A DNA stretch of 64,000 bases. Origin: Silene conica (lineage: Eukaryota > Streptophyta > Magnoliopsida > Caryophyllales > Caryophyllaceae). A model generated the notes under the pieces. It was not told where the DNA came from. It saw nothing but the letters and a program-made list of their open reading frames with translations, and did no database searches. Shown one piece after another: positions 1-11,016 of the stretch; the first letter of the stretch is position 1, and each line of letters opens with the position of its first letter. A program made the position numbers and the translations under genes. The stretch is taken from assembly GCA_029255685.2 (NCBI GenBank), contig CM055312.2, positions 28,428,203 through 28,492,202 of the forward strand. Direction: 5' to 3'.

Positions 1-2151
1 CACAACACACCTCCCGTCACACCACACCTCCCATCACACCACACCTCCCATGGCCATATCACAAGTCCCAAATCACAAGACCCATTTCACAAGACCCATT
101 TCACAAGACCCATTTCACACCTCCCGATCTCCACAGTGAACAATAATAATAATACAATCCACAGTACAGTAATAATCAATTTTATCAAACTCGTAATAAG
201 TATCACTTACACATTTCATGTCATAACATGAATCATAATATATTTCCCCTACCTCAATTTTGCAGAAAGATAACCAACAACTGCTAGAAATGTTCCACGA
301 AGAAACCGTCACCTAAATGAATATTATTTAACGATTAATAAATCACCACCAGCCCCCATTACATATATAGTAACAACATACTAAATATAGCAACTAAAAG
401 TGGAAAGTTTCCTGTACTAGAAACTTTCCCGAAATAGAAACCTTGCCCAAAATGGCAGTACCACAAAACTATTGATCATGTCCCAATTATTAAACTTAAC
501 CATATATAAATAACTGTCACCATACAATATCACAATATTGCCCATAATTAAATAGCAGACTAATCATAAAACTTTGATAATAAGTTACCCTATACTAACA
601 ATCAATCATATTAATTACAATATACAATTCTAACAACAATTATTATTAAATTCAAAAGTAATAATTAATAACATAGTAATATTAGTAATCATAAGATTAT
701 TGTCCATAATACTAACCATAATAAATAATAGTAATAATAATAGTAATAATAATAACAATAATAATAATAATAATAATAATCATAACACACCAAAGACTCA
801 ACACTCACGACTCACTAGAACGTAAACGCAAAACACGAACAGCCCCTCCTTTAACAACCCTCCGACAGCCCACTTCGCAGCCCTTCCGACAGCCCTTCTA
901 CCGCCTTAACCACCACCACACTACCGTGGTTGAGACCCTAGAACCACGGTGCAACCCCTGACCCAGACTACTACCCCAGACCCAACCACAACAGACCTGG
1001 ACACCAGCCCCAAACACGCTGATCACAAACCCCAAACCCAGTTCCTGCTCCTTACCCGTGTTACCCCCTCCTTGAACACACTCCCTTAGCCACCTGCCTA
1101 CACCGTCGCCATAACCAACCACTTCCATCGACACTCTACACCACCATCGACACCCTGATGGTAACCACCTGACCTCGACACCCCCATGACCCTATGAAAC
1201 AGACCTCATAACCCGAGCACAACACCCACGTTAAAACCCCTGCTTCTGCGAATATACACGTTCCAGCCACTTTCTGAGCAAAACACGGTGCTATACCACC
1301 ACCACTCACCACCCCAAACACCACCAGACAACCCACGAACACCCCACTATTACTACCCAAAGTCGAACTCAAGGACACATCAAAACGAGGCTGAACCCGA
1401 CACAACTACGAGCAGACTACATAGCAGAACAGAGCACGAAAAGAGTTGTCATGGTCGACACTTAAGGGGTTGTCGTGACACCCATGATGGTCCTATGGTG
1501 AGGTGAATATAGTAGACATATAATACGTACTATAGGGATTACATATAGCGATAAGATGCAGTTATAACAGTACGAAACGAGGATGATAAATACTCACAAA
1601 CCTAGTGTGAACGTTGATGGTGATACGAATCATGGCTGCCCTTGTCCCTTCCTTTCTTCTTCCCCAACTCTACACTCAGATTCCTGGTATACGGGGTATG
1701 GAGGCAGATTCGAGGGTAGGTTTTGTTTCACGCTGAAGAGGCAGAGGGGAGAGTAGGGTTTGAGAGGTTGTGTCGATGGATGGTTTGTTGTTAGGGTTAG
1801 TGATGTCGTGGGTTGGTGTGGGTTTATTTTTATCCCTACCAAGCCCAAGTCCAAATATGCATATCGAACCTACCAAGCCCAAGTCCAAATATGCATATCG
1901 AAGCCCTTTATGACATAACCCGTTCGTAACCCGTAACTTAAACTCAACGAAACACGTAGCTTAAAATGACGAGTAGTTACAATTAGTTATGCCCATTATG
2001 TTAACAGTAAATACGTATTGAGTAGATTATAATTATGACTCACCTCGACCAAGTATAAAATCACTCATCATTACGAATATGATAAAAAAAAGAGTATGAT
2101 CAATACGTCAATTACAATAATAAATATCATGATAAAATATGGGGTATTACA
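1..2151 (-). repeat. X1 left LTR (3' LTR in element sense), partial
   Basis: Matches 5945-8089 almost base for base. It includes a tandem CACCTCCCATCACAC-like tract near 1-120, an AAT microsatellite at about 715-785, and a GC-richer stretch at about 840-1500. Short reading frames inside it are not supported as genes. The terminal bases at 2141-2151 (GGGGTATTACA) are the reverse complement of the LTR start. Confidence 0.9.
402..429. repeat. 10-bp perfect hairpin in X1 LTR
   Basis: GGAAAGTTTC and GAAACTTTCC form perfect 10-bp arms around an 8-nt loop. The second LTR has the same hairpin at 6335-6362. Related GAAACTTTC arms recur in solo LTR S and in T, so the hairpin looks like a feature of this LTR group. 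Confidence 0.7.
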
Positions 2152-2166
2152 GTCTTCCCTCCTTAA
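2152..2166 (-). other. X1 polypurine tract
   Basis: Read on the minus strand this is a purine-rich tract (AAGGAGGGAAGAC) ending at the first base of the LTR, the expected plus-strand primer site. Confidence 0.7.
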
Positions 2167-5100
2167 AATGAACTTCGTCCCGAAGTTCACCATCCCATGG
2201 TCAACAACCGGGTCACTAGCCCCGTAATGACCACAAAAGGGTGACATCAGATAACGTCAGAACTAAAAGAGGTACTTCAAAACACGACATGTTACATTCT
2301 ACCCTCGTTAAGAAAACTTTGTCCCCAAAGTTAACGTATAATTAACTAAGTAAAAAGGTATTTAACTAACACGATAAAGTGCATAACAGAAGTAGTCAAG
2401 ATTGTTAGAACAACTAGTCATAACGTAAATCACCAAGATTTTACAATCCTATCCTCCTTAAAATATGGTTACGTCCTCGTAACCCCATTATAAGAATTCC
2501 AGCACATTACCCCGTCTTACCCATTATCCTATCTCATAAAAATCTCACTCTAAGTGACCAAGTATAGTATTATCATTGTCGAATCTAAGACCGAGGACAA
2601 GGGTGAGTGCACTGGCGGAATAAAACCGCGAATCAGTACTTCATCTCGATATCGATTTCAACTTATACTACAACTCAATCACCAAGGTCACACTGGACCA
2701 TAAACACAATATGGCACAACAGCCAGATAACTTATAACTCGGTACCAATGACCAATCCTCATCTCGCTTTCAATATCAATATTATCAAATATTCCATTAA
2801 AGGAACTGCTCAACATTTAGGGAATAACTCTAACATTTCATGTTCGTAATCATATTATAGAAAAGATATAAGGCAAACTTTGTTAACGTAATTAAACATG
2901 GAACATTGACATACTTCACAAGATATACACAAATCAAGGACTAACGAGACCGTTTAACATATCTAGGTATTAATAAGTTAACAAGATCACTTAGGTATAA
3001 CTCAACTTACATCAGTTATCATGAGACTAATAAAATACATGTCTTGCAATGTAAGGGTTTATATGATGCGCAACAATTAAGCATTCGGGCAGGCTTTCAT
3101 CAACACGTAAGTACAGAATTTGTCATATTGCAAACAATCACTATAATTATTAAAAGATCAAGCGTAACCATGGATAATCATCATCTTTGAAATACGAATT
3201 TAAAACTTTTGAAACCTTTGTCAAACTTTTGAAACGCTGAAATGGTAGTTTGTGACAATTATAACACAATCAAAGGGCTATTTTTCAACTACGGATCGGA
3301 CTTAAAACGACACAGAGACACTCTGACTCTCCTTTACTAAAATGTTGTTCTCATAAATTATGGCTCATGAATCATGAAGATTTGGTGCTAAAAATAGACG
3401 GATTCACAACACTGGTACTTCCATAAAACCCAGCATGCCAACTAATTAATAACTCACTATATTATGATCGTTTTAAAGCAATTCAGTTGTGACATAACAA
3501 TGTACATGAAGGTGTTATGAAGGTTATTATCTTAGTGAACTAAACAACGATATACCATAAATATATGAAAGAACATCAACACGATTAACATCGTTCACAA
3601 TGATCTCCATTACTTATAACAATTAGATTGTCATATCATGCTAATAAGTTTATGAGTCTGATTTCATTCTACCACCTGTCAGGACTCTTCTCTGATAAAT
3701 ATGATTTAACATCACATACGAACATCACATCATTATTTTGAAGTCAAAACACTAGAAAGTAAGAGCGTCAGTATAATTGAAATTATTTTATATAGAAATA
3801 AGCAAGATAACGTTATCATAAGGTAACTTTCATATTCATATCATATGCCTACTATTAATGTTACTAATGCTATATTAGGATATCACATGGTCACATCACA
3901 TAATTCACATTTGACTAAACATTCATATGAAACTTACATAACTCACAATTTCCACCCATTTGAACATTACGTAACAATTTACACAAATTATAATTACATA
4001 TCCACTTAGCTACCTTGCGAGCTATTATAATGACTTAACTAATCATAGGAAACAGAAGCGGGTACATATCACAAGGGAATCACTCATAACAATTTTGACA
4101 ACTTAAATGGTTTTGACAGGAACTTTGCAGCAATCTAACGGAAATTGAACAACTAGGAAAAAAAATCACAATTTAACAACGACTCGATAAGATTTTACAT
4201 AGCTTATCCTTTTTGGAAACGTGAACGAATATTCTAAACAATGGAGTTGGAATTATACATAAAAGTAAACACGTTTTAAATGACTTTATTTACGAAAAAC
4301 ATGGGTCAAAACAGAACCGTGCAGTAACAATCTGACCTGTGTCAACTAAAAGATCTATTCCTCTCAAAAATAGAACTACTATTAACGTGAAACCAAAAGT
4401 ATTGTAAAAACCAACTCAGAAGATTATCCTACATAAAATTTTCATACTCAAACATGGAACACATCTAAAATGGCATCCCGTACCAACAAGGTAACATCCA
4501 GGAAACTTATTAAAACAATTTGGTTCGTTTACAACTTCACATTGCTTCCTCGAAGCTCAACCGTTCTTCTTCCGAAACACGTTGACATAAAAAAAAAAAT
4601 TTGGAGCATAGACATCACTTGTACTATATTAACATTCATATCTCATTTCCTCAATAATTATCATCTAGAACACAGTAAGGATTTCAAAACTGAATGTAGG
4701 CTTCACTAAATAACTCGATAGTTGTACATGTGTGTATAAAAAAATTAGTTTCTACTTATCACGCAATCGCAACTTATTCAAGTACGGAAATATAACTAGG
4801 AGTTACGACGATGTCCCTTATTGATTACTAACTTCATCGCAAATTTTTAATGCCTATAAACGGCATAAAATCTTAAGTACAATGTATGCAACACATAACT
4901 ATATACGTTCATGGCTTAGGGTGACATATTCCGCATATCACTAGACATGGATTACTATAACATATAATCATAAGGTCAACCGAATTCCTCATCCTTACAA
5001 GGAGTTAAACATCAAAATTATATAATAACGATAGTCATTTACTATCAGATAATCGTATGAGCATCTCAAAATTACCACAATCATAAGACCGCCTCACTTT

Positions 5101-5471
5101 TAAATATCGCTCAACAATTGCACATTCATGTTCCTGATATTTATATTCAACCATCCAGCCCAATTCACATACTGATATCAATCATAATATCCAATAACAT
5201 TATTAGCCACAGTTCACATATCACTTACCTCATTCCGTTTCTGCAACTGTTAGTGCAAGATAACTAGGTCACTATATAATCTACCCCACTCTTCAGTTAC
5301 TCTCATCGGGTTCCCGAGACAGAACCGAAAGGGCCCATGGTTTGGTGTGAGGGGGCCCCTAACTCATACCGTTCCTTTTTGGGGCTCCTATTAGTTCCAT
5401 CTCGGGGTTCATTTTATTAGACTCTTCCTACGTTCATTATTATTCATTTGGTTTAGGCCTGAGAATCGTTT
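2167..5471 (-). other. X1 interior, non-coding
   Basis: 3.3 kb of AT-rich sequence between purine tract and primer site. I see no gag, protease, RT, RNase H or integrase motif in either strand; the open frames are short (about 80 codons or fewer) and look like chance. The part next to the primer site shares the style of A and B (a short conserved stretch before the primer site) but holds no frame. Confidence 0.7.
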
Positions 5472-5483
5472 GCTCTGATACCA
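5472..5483 (-). other. X1 primer binding site (tRNA-iMet type)
   Basis: The minus strand reads TGGTATCAGAGC, the standard plant initiator-Met primer site, 3 nt from the LTR end. Confidence 0.9.
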
Positions 5484-5486
5484 CTT

Positions 5487-8089
5487 TGTAACACCCCCAT
5501 TTATTTAAGAGCCTTTAGCAAGACATTCCCAAATAAATAGAGCTGTTACCATCTCGGAATATCCGAGGTAGTAAATAACAAAGTAAACAAACCAAAGTAC
5601 TTTATATAAAAAAAACTGATTAAATTTAAACTTGATATTACAACAACTCTGTGGTCCAAACTTTGATAAGATAAAAGTACAACTCAAGATATCTAAGTGT
5701 GGTCTAACTCTAAGTAGGTCCAAGCCATGTCTCTCTCCATGCCCAAGCTCCTAATCCATCTGTCACTGACCTGTAGAATCTACTCCCCATTCCGGATCAT
5801 CGTAGGTGTCACACGAATACAAAGGGTCAACCGCGAGGTTGAGTAGGTAAAACAGATACAACATAATTAACAATATTACTGTATCCTTCTCCATCTCCAT
5901 ATCATTCGATCATCCACCACACCTCCACCACTTCACACCTCCATCACAACACACCTCCCGTCACACCACACCTCCCATCACACCACACCTCCCATGGCCA
6001 TATCACAAGTCCCATATCACAAGACCCATTTCACAAGACCCATTTCACACCTCCCGATCTCCACAGTGAACAATAATAATAATACAATCCACAGTACAGT
6101 AATAATCAATTTTATCAAACTCGTAATAAGTATCACTTACACATTTCATGTCATAACATGAATCATAATATATTTCCCCTACCTCAATTTTGCAGAAAGA
6201 TAACCAACAACTGCTAGAAATGTTCCACGAAGAAACCGTCACCTAAATGAATATTATTTAACGATTAATAAATCACCACCAGCCCCCATTACATATATAG
6301 TAACAACATACTAAATATAGCAACTTCCAAAAGTGGAAAGTTTCCTGTACTAGAAACTTTCCCGAAATAGAAACCTTGCCCAAAATGGCAGTACCACAAA
6401 ACTATTGATCATGTCCCAATTATTAATCTTAACCATATATAAATAACTGTCACCATACAATATCACAATATTGCCCATAATTAAATAGCAGACTAATCAT
6501 AAAACTTTGATAATAAGTTACCCTATACTAACAATCAATCATATTAATTACAATATACAATTCTAACAACAATTATTATTAAATTCAAAAGTAATAATTA
6601 ATAGCATAGTAATATCAGTAATCATAAGATTATTGTCCATAATACTAACCATAATAAATAATAGTAATAATAATAGTAATAATAATAACAATAATAATAA
6701 TAATAATAATAATAATAATCATAACACACCAAAGACTCAACACTCACGACTCACTAGAACGTAAACGCAAAACACGAACAGCCCCTCCTTTAACAACCCT
6801 CCGACAGCCCACTTCGCAGCCCTTCCGACAGCCCTTCTACCGCCTTAACCACCACCACACTACCGTGGTTGAGACCCTAGAACCACGGTGCAACCCCTGA
6901 CCCAGACTACTACCCCAGACCCAACCACAACAGACCTGGACACCAGCCCCAAACACGCTGATCACAAACCCCAAACCCAGTTCCTGCTCCTTACCCGTGT
7001 TACCCCCTCCTTGAACACACTCCCTTAGCCACCTGCCTACACCGTCGCCATAACCAACCACTTCCATCGACACTCTACACCACCATCGACACCCTGATGG
7101 TAACCACCTGACCTCGACACCCCCATGACCCTATGAAACAGACCTCATAACCCGAGCACAACACCCACGTTAAAACCCCTGCTTCTGCGAATATACACGT
7201 TCCAGCCACTTTCTGAGCAAAACACGGTGCTATACCACCACCACTCACCACCCCAAACACCACCAGACAACCCACGAACACCCCACTATTACTACCCAAA
7301 GTCGAACTCAAGGACACATCAAAACGAGGCTGAACCCGACACAACTACGAGCAGACTACATAGCAGAACAGAGCACGAAAAGAGTTGTCATGGTCGACAC
7401 TTAAGGGGTTGTCGTGACACCCATGATGGTCCTATGGTGAGGTGAATATAGTAGACATATAATACGTACTATAGGGATTACATATAGCGATAAGATGCAG
7501 TTATAACAGTACGAAACGAGGATGATAAATACTCACAAACCTAGTGTGAACGTTGATGGTGATACGAATCATGGCTGCCCTTGTCCCTTCCTTTCTTCTT
7601 CCCCAACTCTACACTCAGATTCTTGGTATACGGGGTATGGAGGCAGATTCGAGGGTAGGTTTTGTTTCACGCTGAAGAGGCAGAGGGGAGAGTAGGGTTT
7701 GAGAGGTTGTGTCGATGGATGGTTTGTTGTTAGGGTTAGTGATGTCGTGGGTTGGTGTGGGTTTATTTTTATCCCTACCAAGCCCAAGTCCAAATATGCA
7801 TATCGAACCTACCAAGCCCAAGTCCAAATATGCATATCGAAGCCCTTTATGACATAACCCGTTCGTAACCCGTAACTTAAACTCAACGAAACACGTAGCT
7901 TAAAATGACGAGTAGTTACAATTAATTATACCCATTATGTTAACAATAAATACGTATTGAGTAGATTATAATTATGACTCACCTCGACCAAGTATAAAAT
8001 CACTCATCATTACGAATATGATAAAAAAAGAGTATGATCAATACGTCAATTACAATAATAAATATCATGATAAAATATGGGGTATTACA
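5487..8089 (-). repeat. X1 right LTR (5' LTR), 2603 bp
   Basis: Complete LTR, TG...CA on the minus strand. Compared with the left copy it has about nine substitutions, one fewer unit of a 17-bp ACAAGACCCATTTCAC-like tandem, and a different AAT repeat count. It contains the same hairpin (6335-6362). Next to it on the right is GAACT, which would be the site duplication if the other end were in view. Confidence 0.9.
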
Positions 8090-8421
8090 GAACTTAAGAT
8101 GACATAAATTAGATAACATAATAAAATATCGTATGTGATAGATAACAAAACAATGTCTCCTCCCCTTTGTACCAGAAAAAATAATGCCCCATCTCCTAAA
8201 TTAGATAACATAATAAAATATCGTATGTGATAGATTTGCAATTAGTTGATCATGATTTATGATATAAAAAGTAGTCTCAGCATGAGTTAAGCACCACACA
8301 AACGAAGTAGCACATACATATAGTTTTGATCATACAATTTACAAACATTATTCAGTTACTACCTCATATACAAGACTGAACATACAAATAGGCCCGTGCA
8401 TTGCACGAGCATGAAATCTAG
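8090..8421 (+). mobile_element. Probable Helitron 3' end
   Basis: The segment ends with GCCCGTGCATTGCACGAGC (8393-8410), a short near-perfect hairpin, followed 7 nt later by CTAG and a T. A hairpin just upstream of CTRR with a following T is the known Helitron 3' terminus. X1 has inserted in it, so the 5' part lies beyond the left edge. No Rep/helicase sequence is in view, so it is probably a non-autonomous remnant. Chance resemblance remains possible. Confidence 0.55.
8106..8235 (+). repeat. 38-bp direct repeat pair
   Basis: A 38-bp sequence at 8106-8143 recurs identically at 8198-8235, 54 bp apart. It lies inside the probable Helitron remnant. Confidence 0.85.
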
Positions 8422-8894
8422 TATTATAATATAAGGAGGTTTTCAGAAAACTGACTTAGAATATTATAATATAAGGAGCTTTCCAAATAGAAGTACAATA
8501 CCAACACAAACCAAAACCCTATAAGAAGGGATTTCGGCCGTTTGGTACAAGAACGAAAAACATAAGTTGTTTTCTCTCTTGTTCTCTTTGATCAGTTTAT
8601 CATCTTAAAATCCCAAACAAATCCTCTAAAATAATTAATAGTAATTTAGGAGGAGCTTTGAAGGGATCTTTCTCAGTCATCTTGGGTGCAATCTAAGGAG
8701 AACTTCTACCTTGAAGTTTGGGTTTATACTAGGTTGTTCTTAGGCCGATCTCACATAGGACTAAAGGTTAATTCTATATTCTTGACTGTTTAATTCTTGC
8801 AATTGAGGTTTTATTGAATCGTTTTTTATATAATCCTTGGCAATATTAATATGATTAATACTTTTATAAGTAGTTTAAGAAATTATTTTCTACA
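8422..8894 (+). repeat. F 5' LTR, right-hand part
   Basis: The LTR ends ...TTCTACA just before the primer site. Its left boundary is unclear: the probable Helitron abuts it at 8421, so the start may be displaced. A partial tandem (TATTATAATATAAGGAG at 8422 and again near 8461) is present. Confidence 0.6.
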
Positions 8895-8896
8895 AG

Positions 8897-8908
8897 TGGT
8901 ATCAGAGC
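8897..8908 (+). other. F primer binding site (tRNA-iMet type)
   Basis: TGGTATCAGAGC, 2 nt after the LTR end. Confidence 0.9.
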
Positions 8909-11016
8909 CATTGTTCAAAATCATTTTGATAATTAATTGAGAATTAAATCCCACGGCACAAATTCTTTTCCACGGTTCAAATTTTTTTGATGTCTCGGCT
9001 TGAATGTTTTTCCGTGATTGTCACGGCTGATGGTTCATGGCGTTTTTTTTTTCGGTTTCGATTTTTTTTTTTTATTTTGTTACTTTGATTGTTAAAATAA
9101 TTATCATATGATGATGCTCATAACAATGATATAGATCAATATTTATTAAAAGTTCAATCAACATAATTTTAGAATTAGATTTATTTGTTTTAAATTATTA
9201 AGATGAATGAATATTGTTCATATGAATTAAAAGTTAACTTTAATGACAATATTTGGAAATTTTTAAGATCTAATATGATTAGAACTATAACACATAAATT
9301 ATGAGATGATTTTTGTGCTACTATGAGTAATTTTAAGAAAATTCACAAATTAGTAAAATTCCAAAATCTATTTCTACCTTGATTATACTATTTAAGGAAA
9401 TAGTATAATATTTTATAAAGATGTTGATTTACATGCTATTATTTGATAATATGTGTTATTGCCTAATTTAATTAAAAAAAAAACGTGTATTTTGGACCGT
9501 GAGTTTTTTTTTTGGCCCTTTCCTTAATTTTGTGATTTGTTGCTTTTGTTATTATTAATATTATATGATGATATTTGTATTAACTAAATTATAAATAAAG
9601 ATTTATAATTAAAACAAATATATAAAGATAACAAAATAAAAGGGATATTAAAACCGTAAAATTGGATTTTAGGGTTAATTTTATTTGTTTTCATTTTTAT
9701 TTATATTATAGGATAATATTTATATTAACTAAATTATAAAAGATGTTTTGTAATTGTAACTTTTTTTACGAAAAAAAAAAACTGTGTGTTTGCCGTGGGA
9801 AAAAGGCAATAAAACAAAAATTATTTGATAATTTTTCGGTTATTTAATCATTTATTTATTTTAAAAGGTTTATTATATCTAATTGATGATACTTTTTAGA
9901 TTCCAAAATTGTTTAGAATTTACTTGGACTATGGTTTACATGTGTGACATGTAATTTTAAGGTTAATGGTGGTTTGGATAATATTGCATTATGGTTGTTT
10001 TTATTATATTGTTTATGATATTGCTTTTCAATGAAGGTTGAATGTATTATTTTTACAATTGTTGTTAAGTTTAATTATGTAATCTAGTGTGACTTTAGTT
10101 TTTGGGTTGCTTTTCCGTAATGGTGGAAAGTAATCAAGTGATGTAATTTATGAGATCTCGCATCTCCGCTTTGTATTTTATTTATTCTCTATTTTTAGAT
10201 CAAATGTAAATAGGATTTGCATTGTAATAGCTTAGAATAAAGAAGAAGAAGAAGAAGAAGAGGAGTTTGGTGCTTCCGGGTCTCTATTTCCAATTTACAT
10301 CACGAGATGAAGAACGGTGACCCATGAAGCTTCTAGGGTCCATGTTATTGGATTCCAAGTTGTATTTACTGTTTTTCATAGGATATGCCACACTAGGATT
10401 TTATGTTTTATGTTCTTTTCTTCATTGCTTGAATGTTGCATGTCATTATATTCCGCCTAAACTAGATCACCTATATGCATGTAAAATGATCCATGTAGAT
10501 TATTTTGCATTTTGACATATGATGTTTTATTTATGCCATCACTTATTCCTACTCATCTCAAAATAGTTCACGTAAATGAGTTTAAAATAGTGATGGGATC
10601 TCACTCTACATAAAATTGAGAAATTAGCCTTTCTAGATCAAACAACTATGAATCTCTTGTTCGTCGGTGGGCATATAGGACCTATTGTTATCTCCATATG
10701 GACCCCTTCTACCTCGGGTAAGTAGTGTGTTGTGACCTAGTTGAACTCAACACAATGATTCAATCAAGTTATTGAAGTCATTGTGGACTAACAGATAAAT
10801 TTAAGAAATTTGTCGACTGAGAGTTCTAATGTAGAACCAGTTAAAGGGTTAACTCACCAAATCGGGATATTGGTCTTGGGATACATTATATAATTCTTTA
10901 AGTGAGATCGATTATATTATGTCGTATATCTTTGTTTAAAAAGATTTTAGATTCAATGATTTAATCATGTTTATTTATTTTCTCATTTGTAGATCATTTA
11001 ATATCTGCTATTAAAA
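8909..11016 (+). other. F leader, non-coding
   Basis: About 2.1 kb of AT-rich untranslated leader with poly-T runs and a GAA microsatellite (about 10242-10261). From about 10780 to 10930 it resembles, in reverse complement, the leaders of C and D (for example the stretch around GAGAGTTCTA...GTAGAAC), which ties F to those gag-only elements. Confidence 0.65.

Larger units (their letters stand above)
1..8089 (-). mobile_element. X1: non-autonomous LTR retrotransposon (LARD-like, Tekay/Del-like LTRs)
   Basis: Minus-strand element with two near-identical 2.6 kb LTRs (left one cut by the window edge, about 458 bp missing) around a 3.3 kb interior. The termini are TG...CA, with TGTAATACCCC at the LTR start and GGGGGTGTTACA at its end, read on the minus strand. 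A primer binding site of tRNA-iMet type lies next to the right LTR and a purine tract next to the left one. No gag or pol reading frame is visible in the interior, which fits the LARD class (large LTRs, long non-coding interior). By eye the LTRs differ by roughly 9 substitutions in 2.15 kb, which at usual plant rates means a few hundred thousand years or less. The far end lies outside the window, so no site duplication can be checked. Confidence 0.85.

Noticed and set aside
1136-1506. Overlapping frames on both strands in X1's LTR (repeated at 7075-7445)
   Set aside because: They lie in an LTR, have no recognisable domain, and are conserved only because the two LTRs are nearly identical.
2607-4709. 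Short plus-strand frames in X1's interior as possible accessory genes
   Set aside because: Under 81 codons, AT-rich, no domain, and antisense to the element.
8422-8894. Exact 5' boundary for F's LTR
   Set aside because: The partner LTR is outside the window, so no start could be fixed; only the right end is supported by the primer site.
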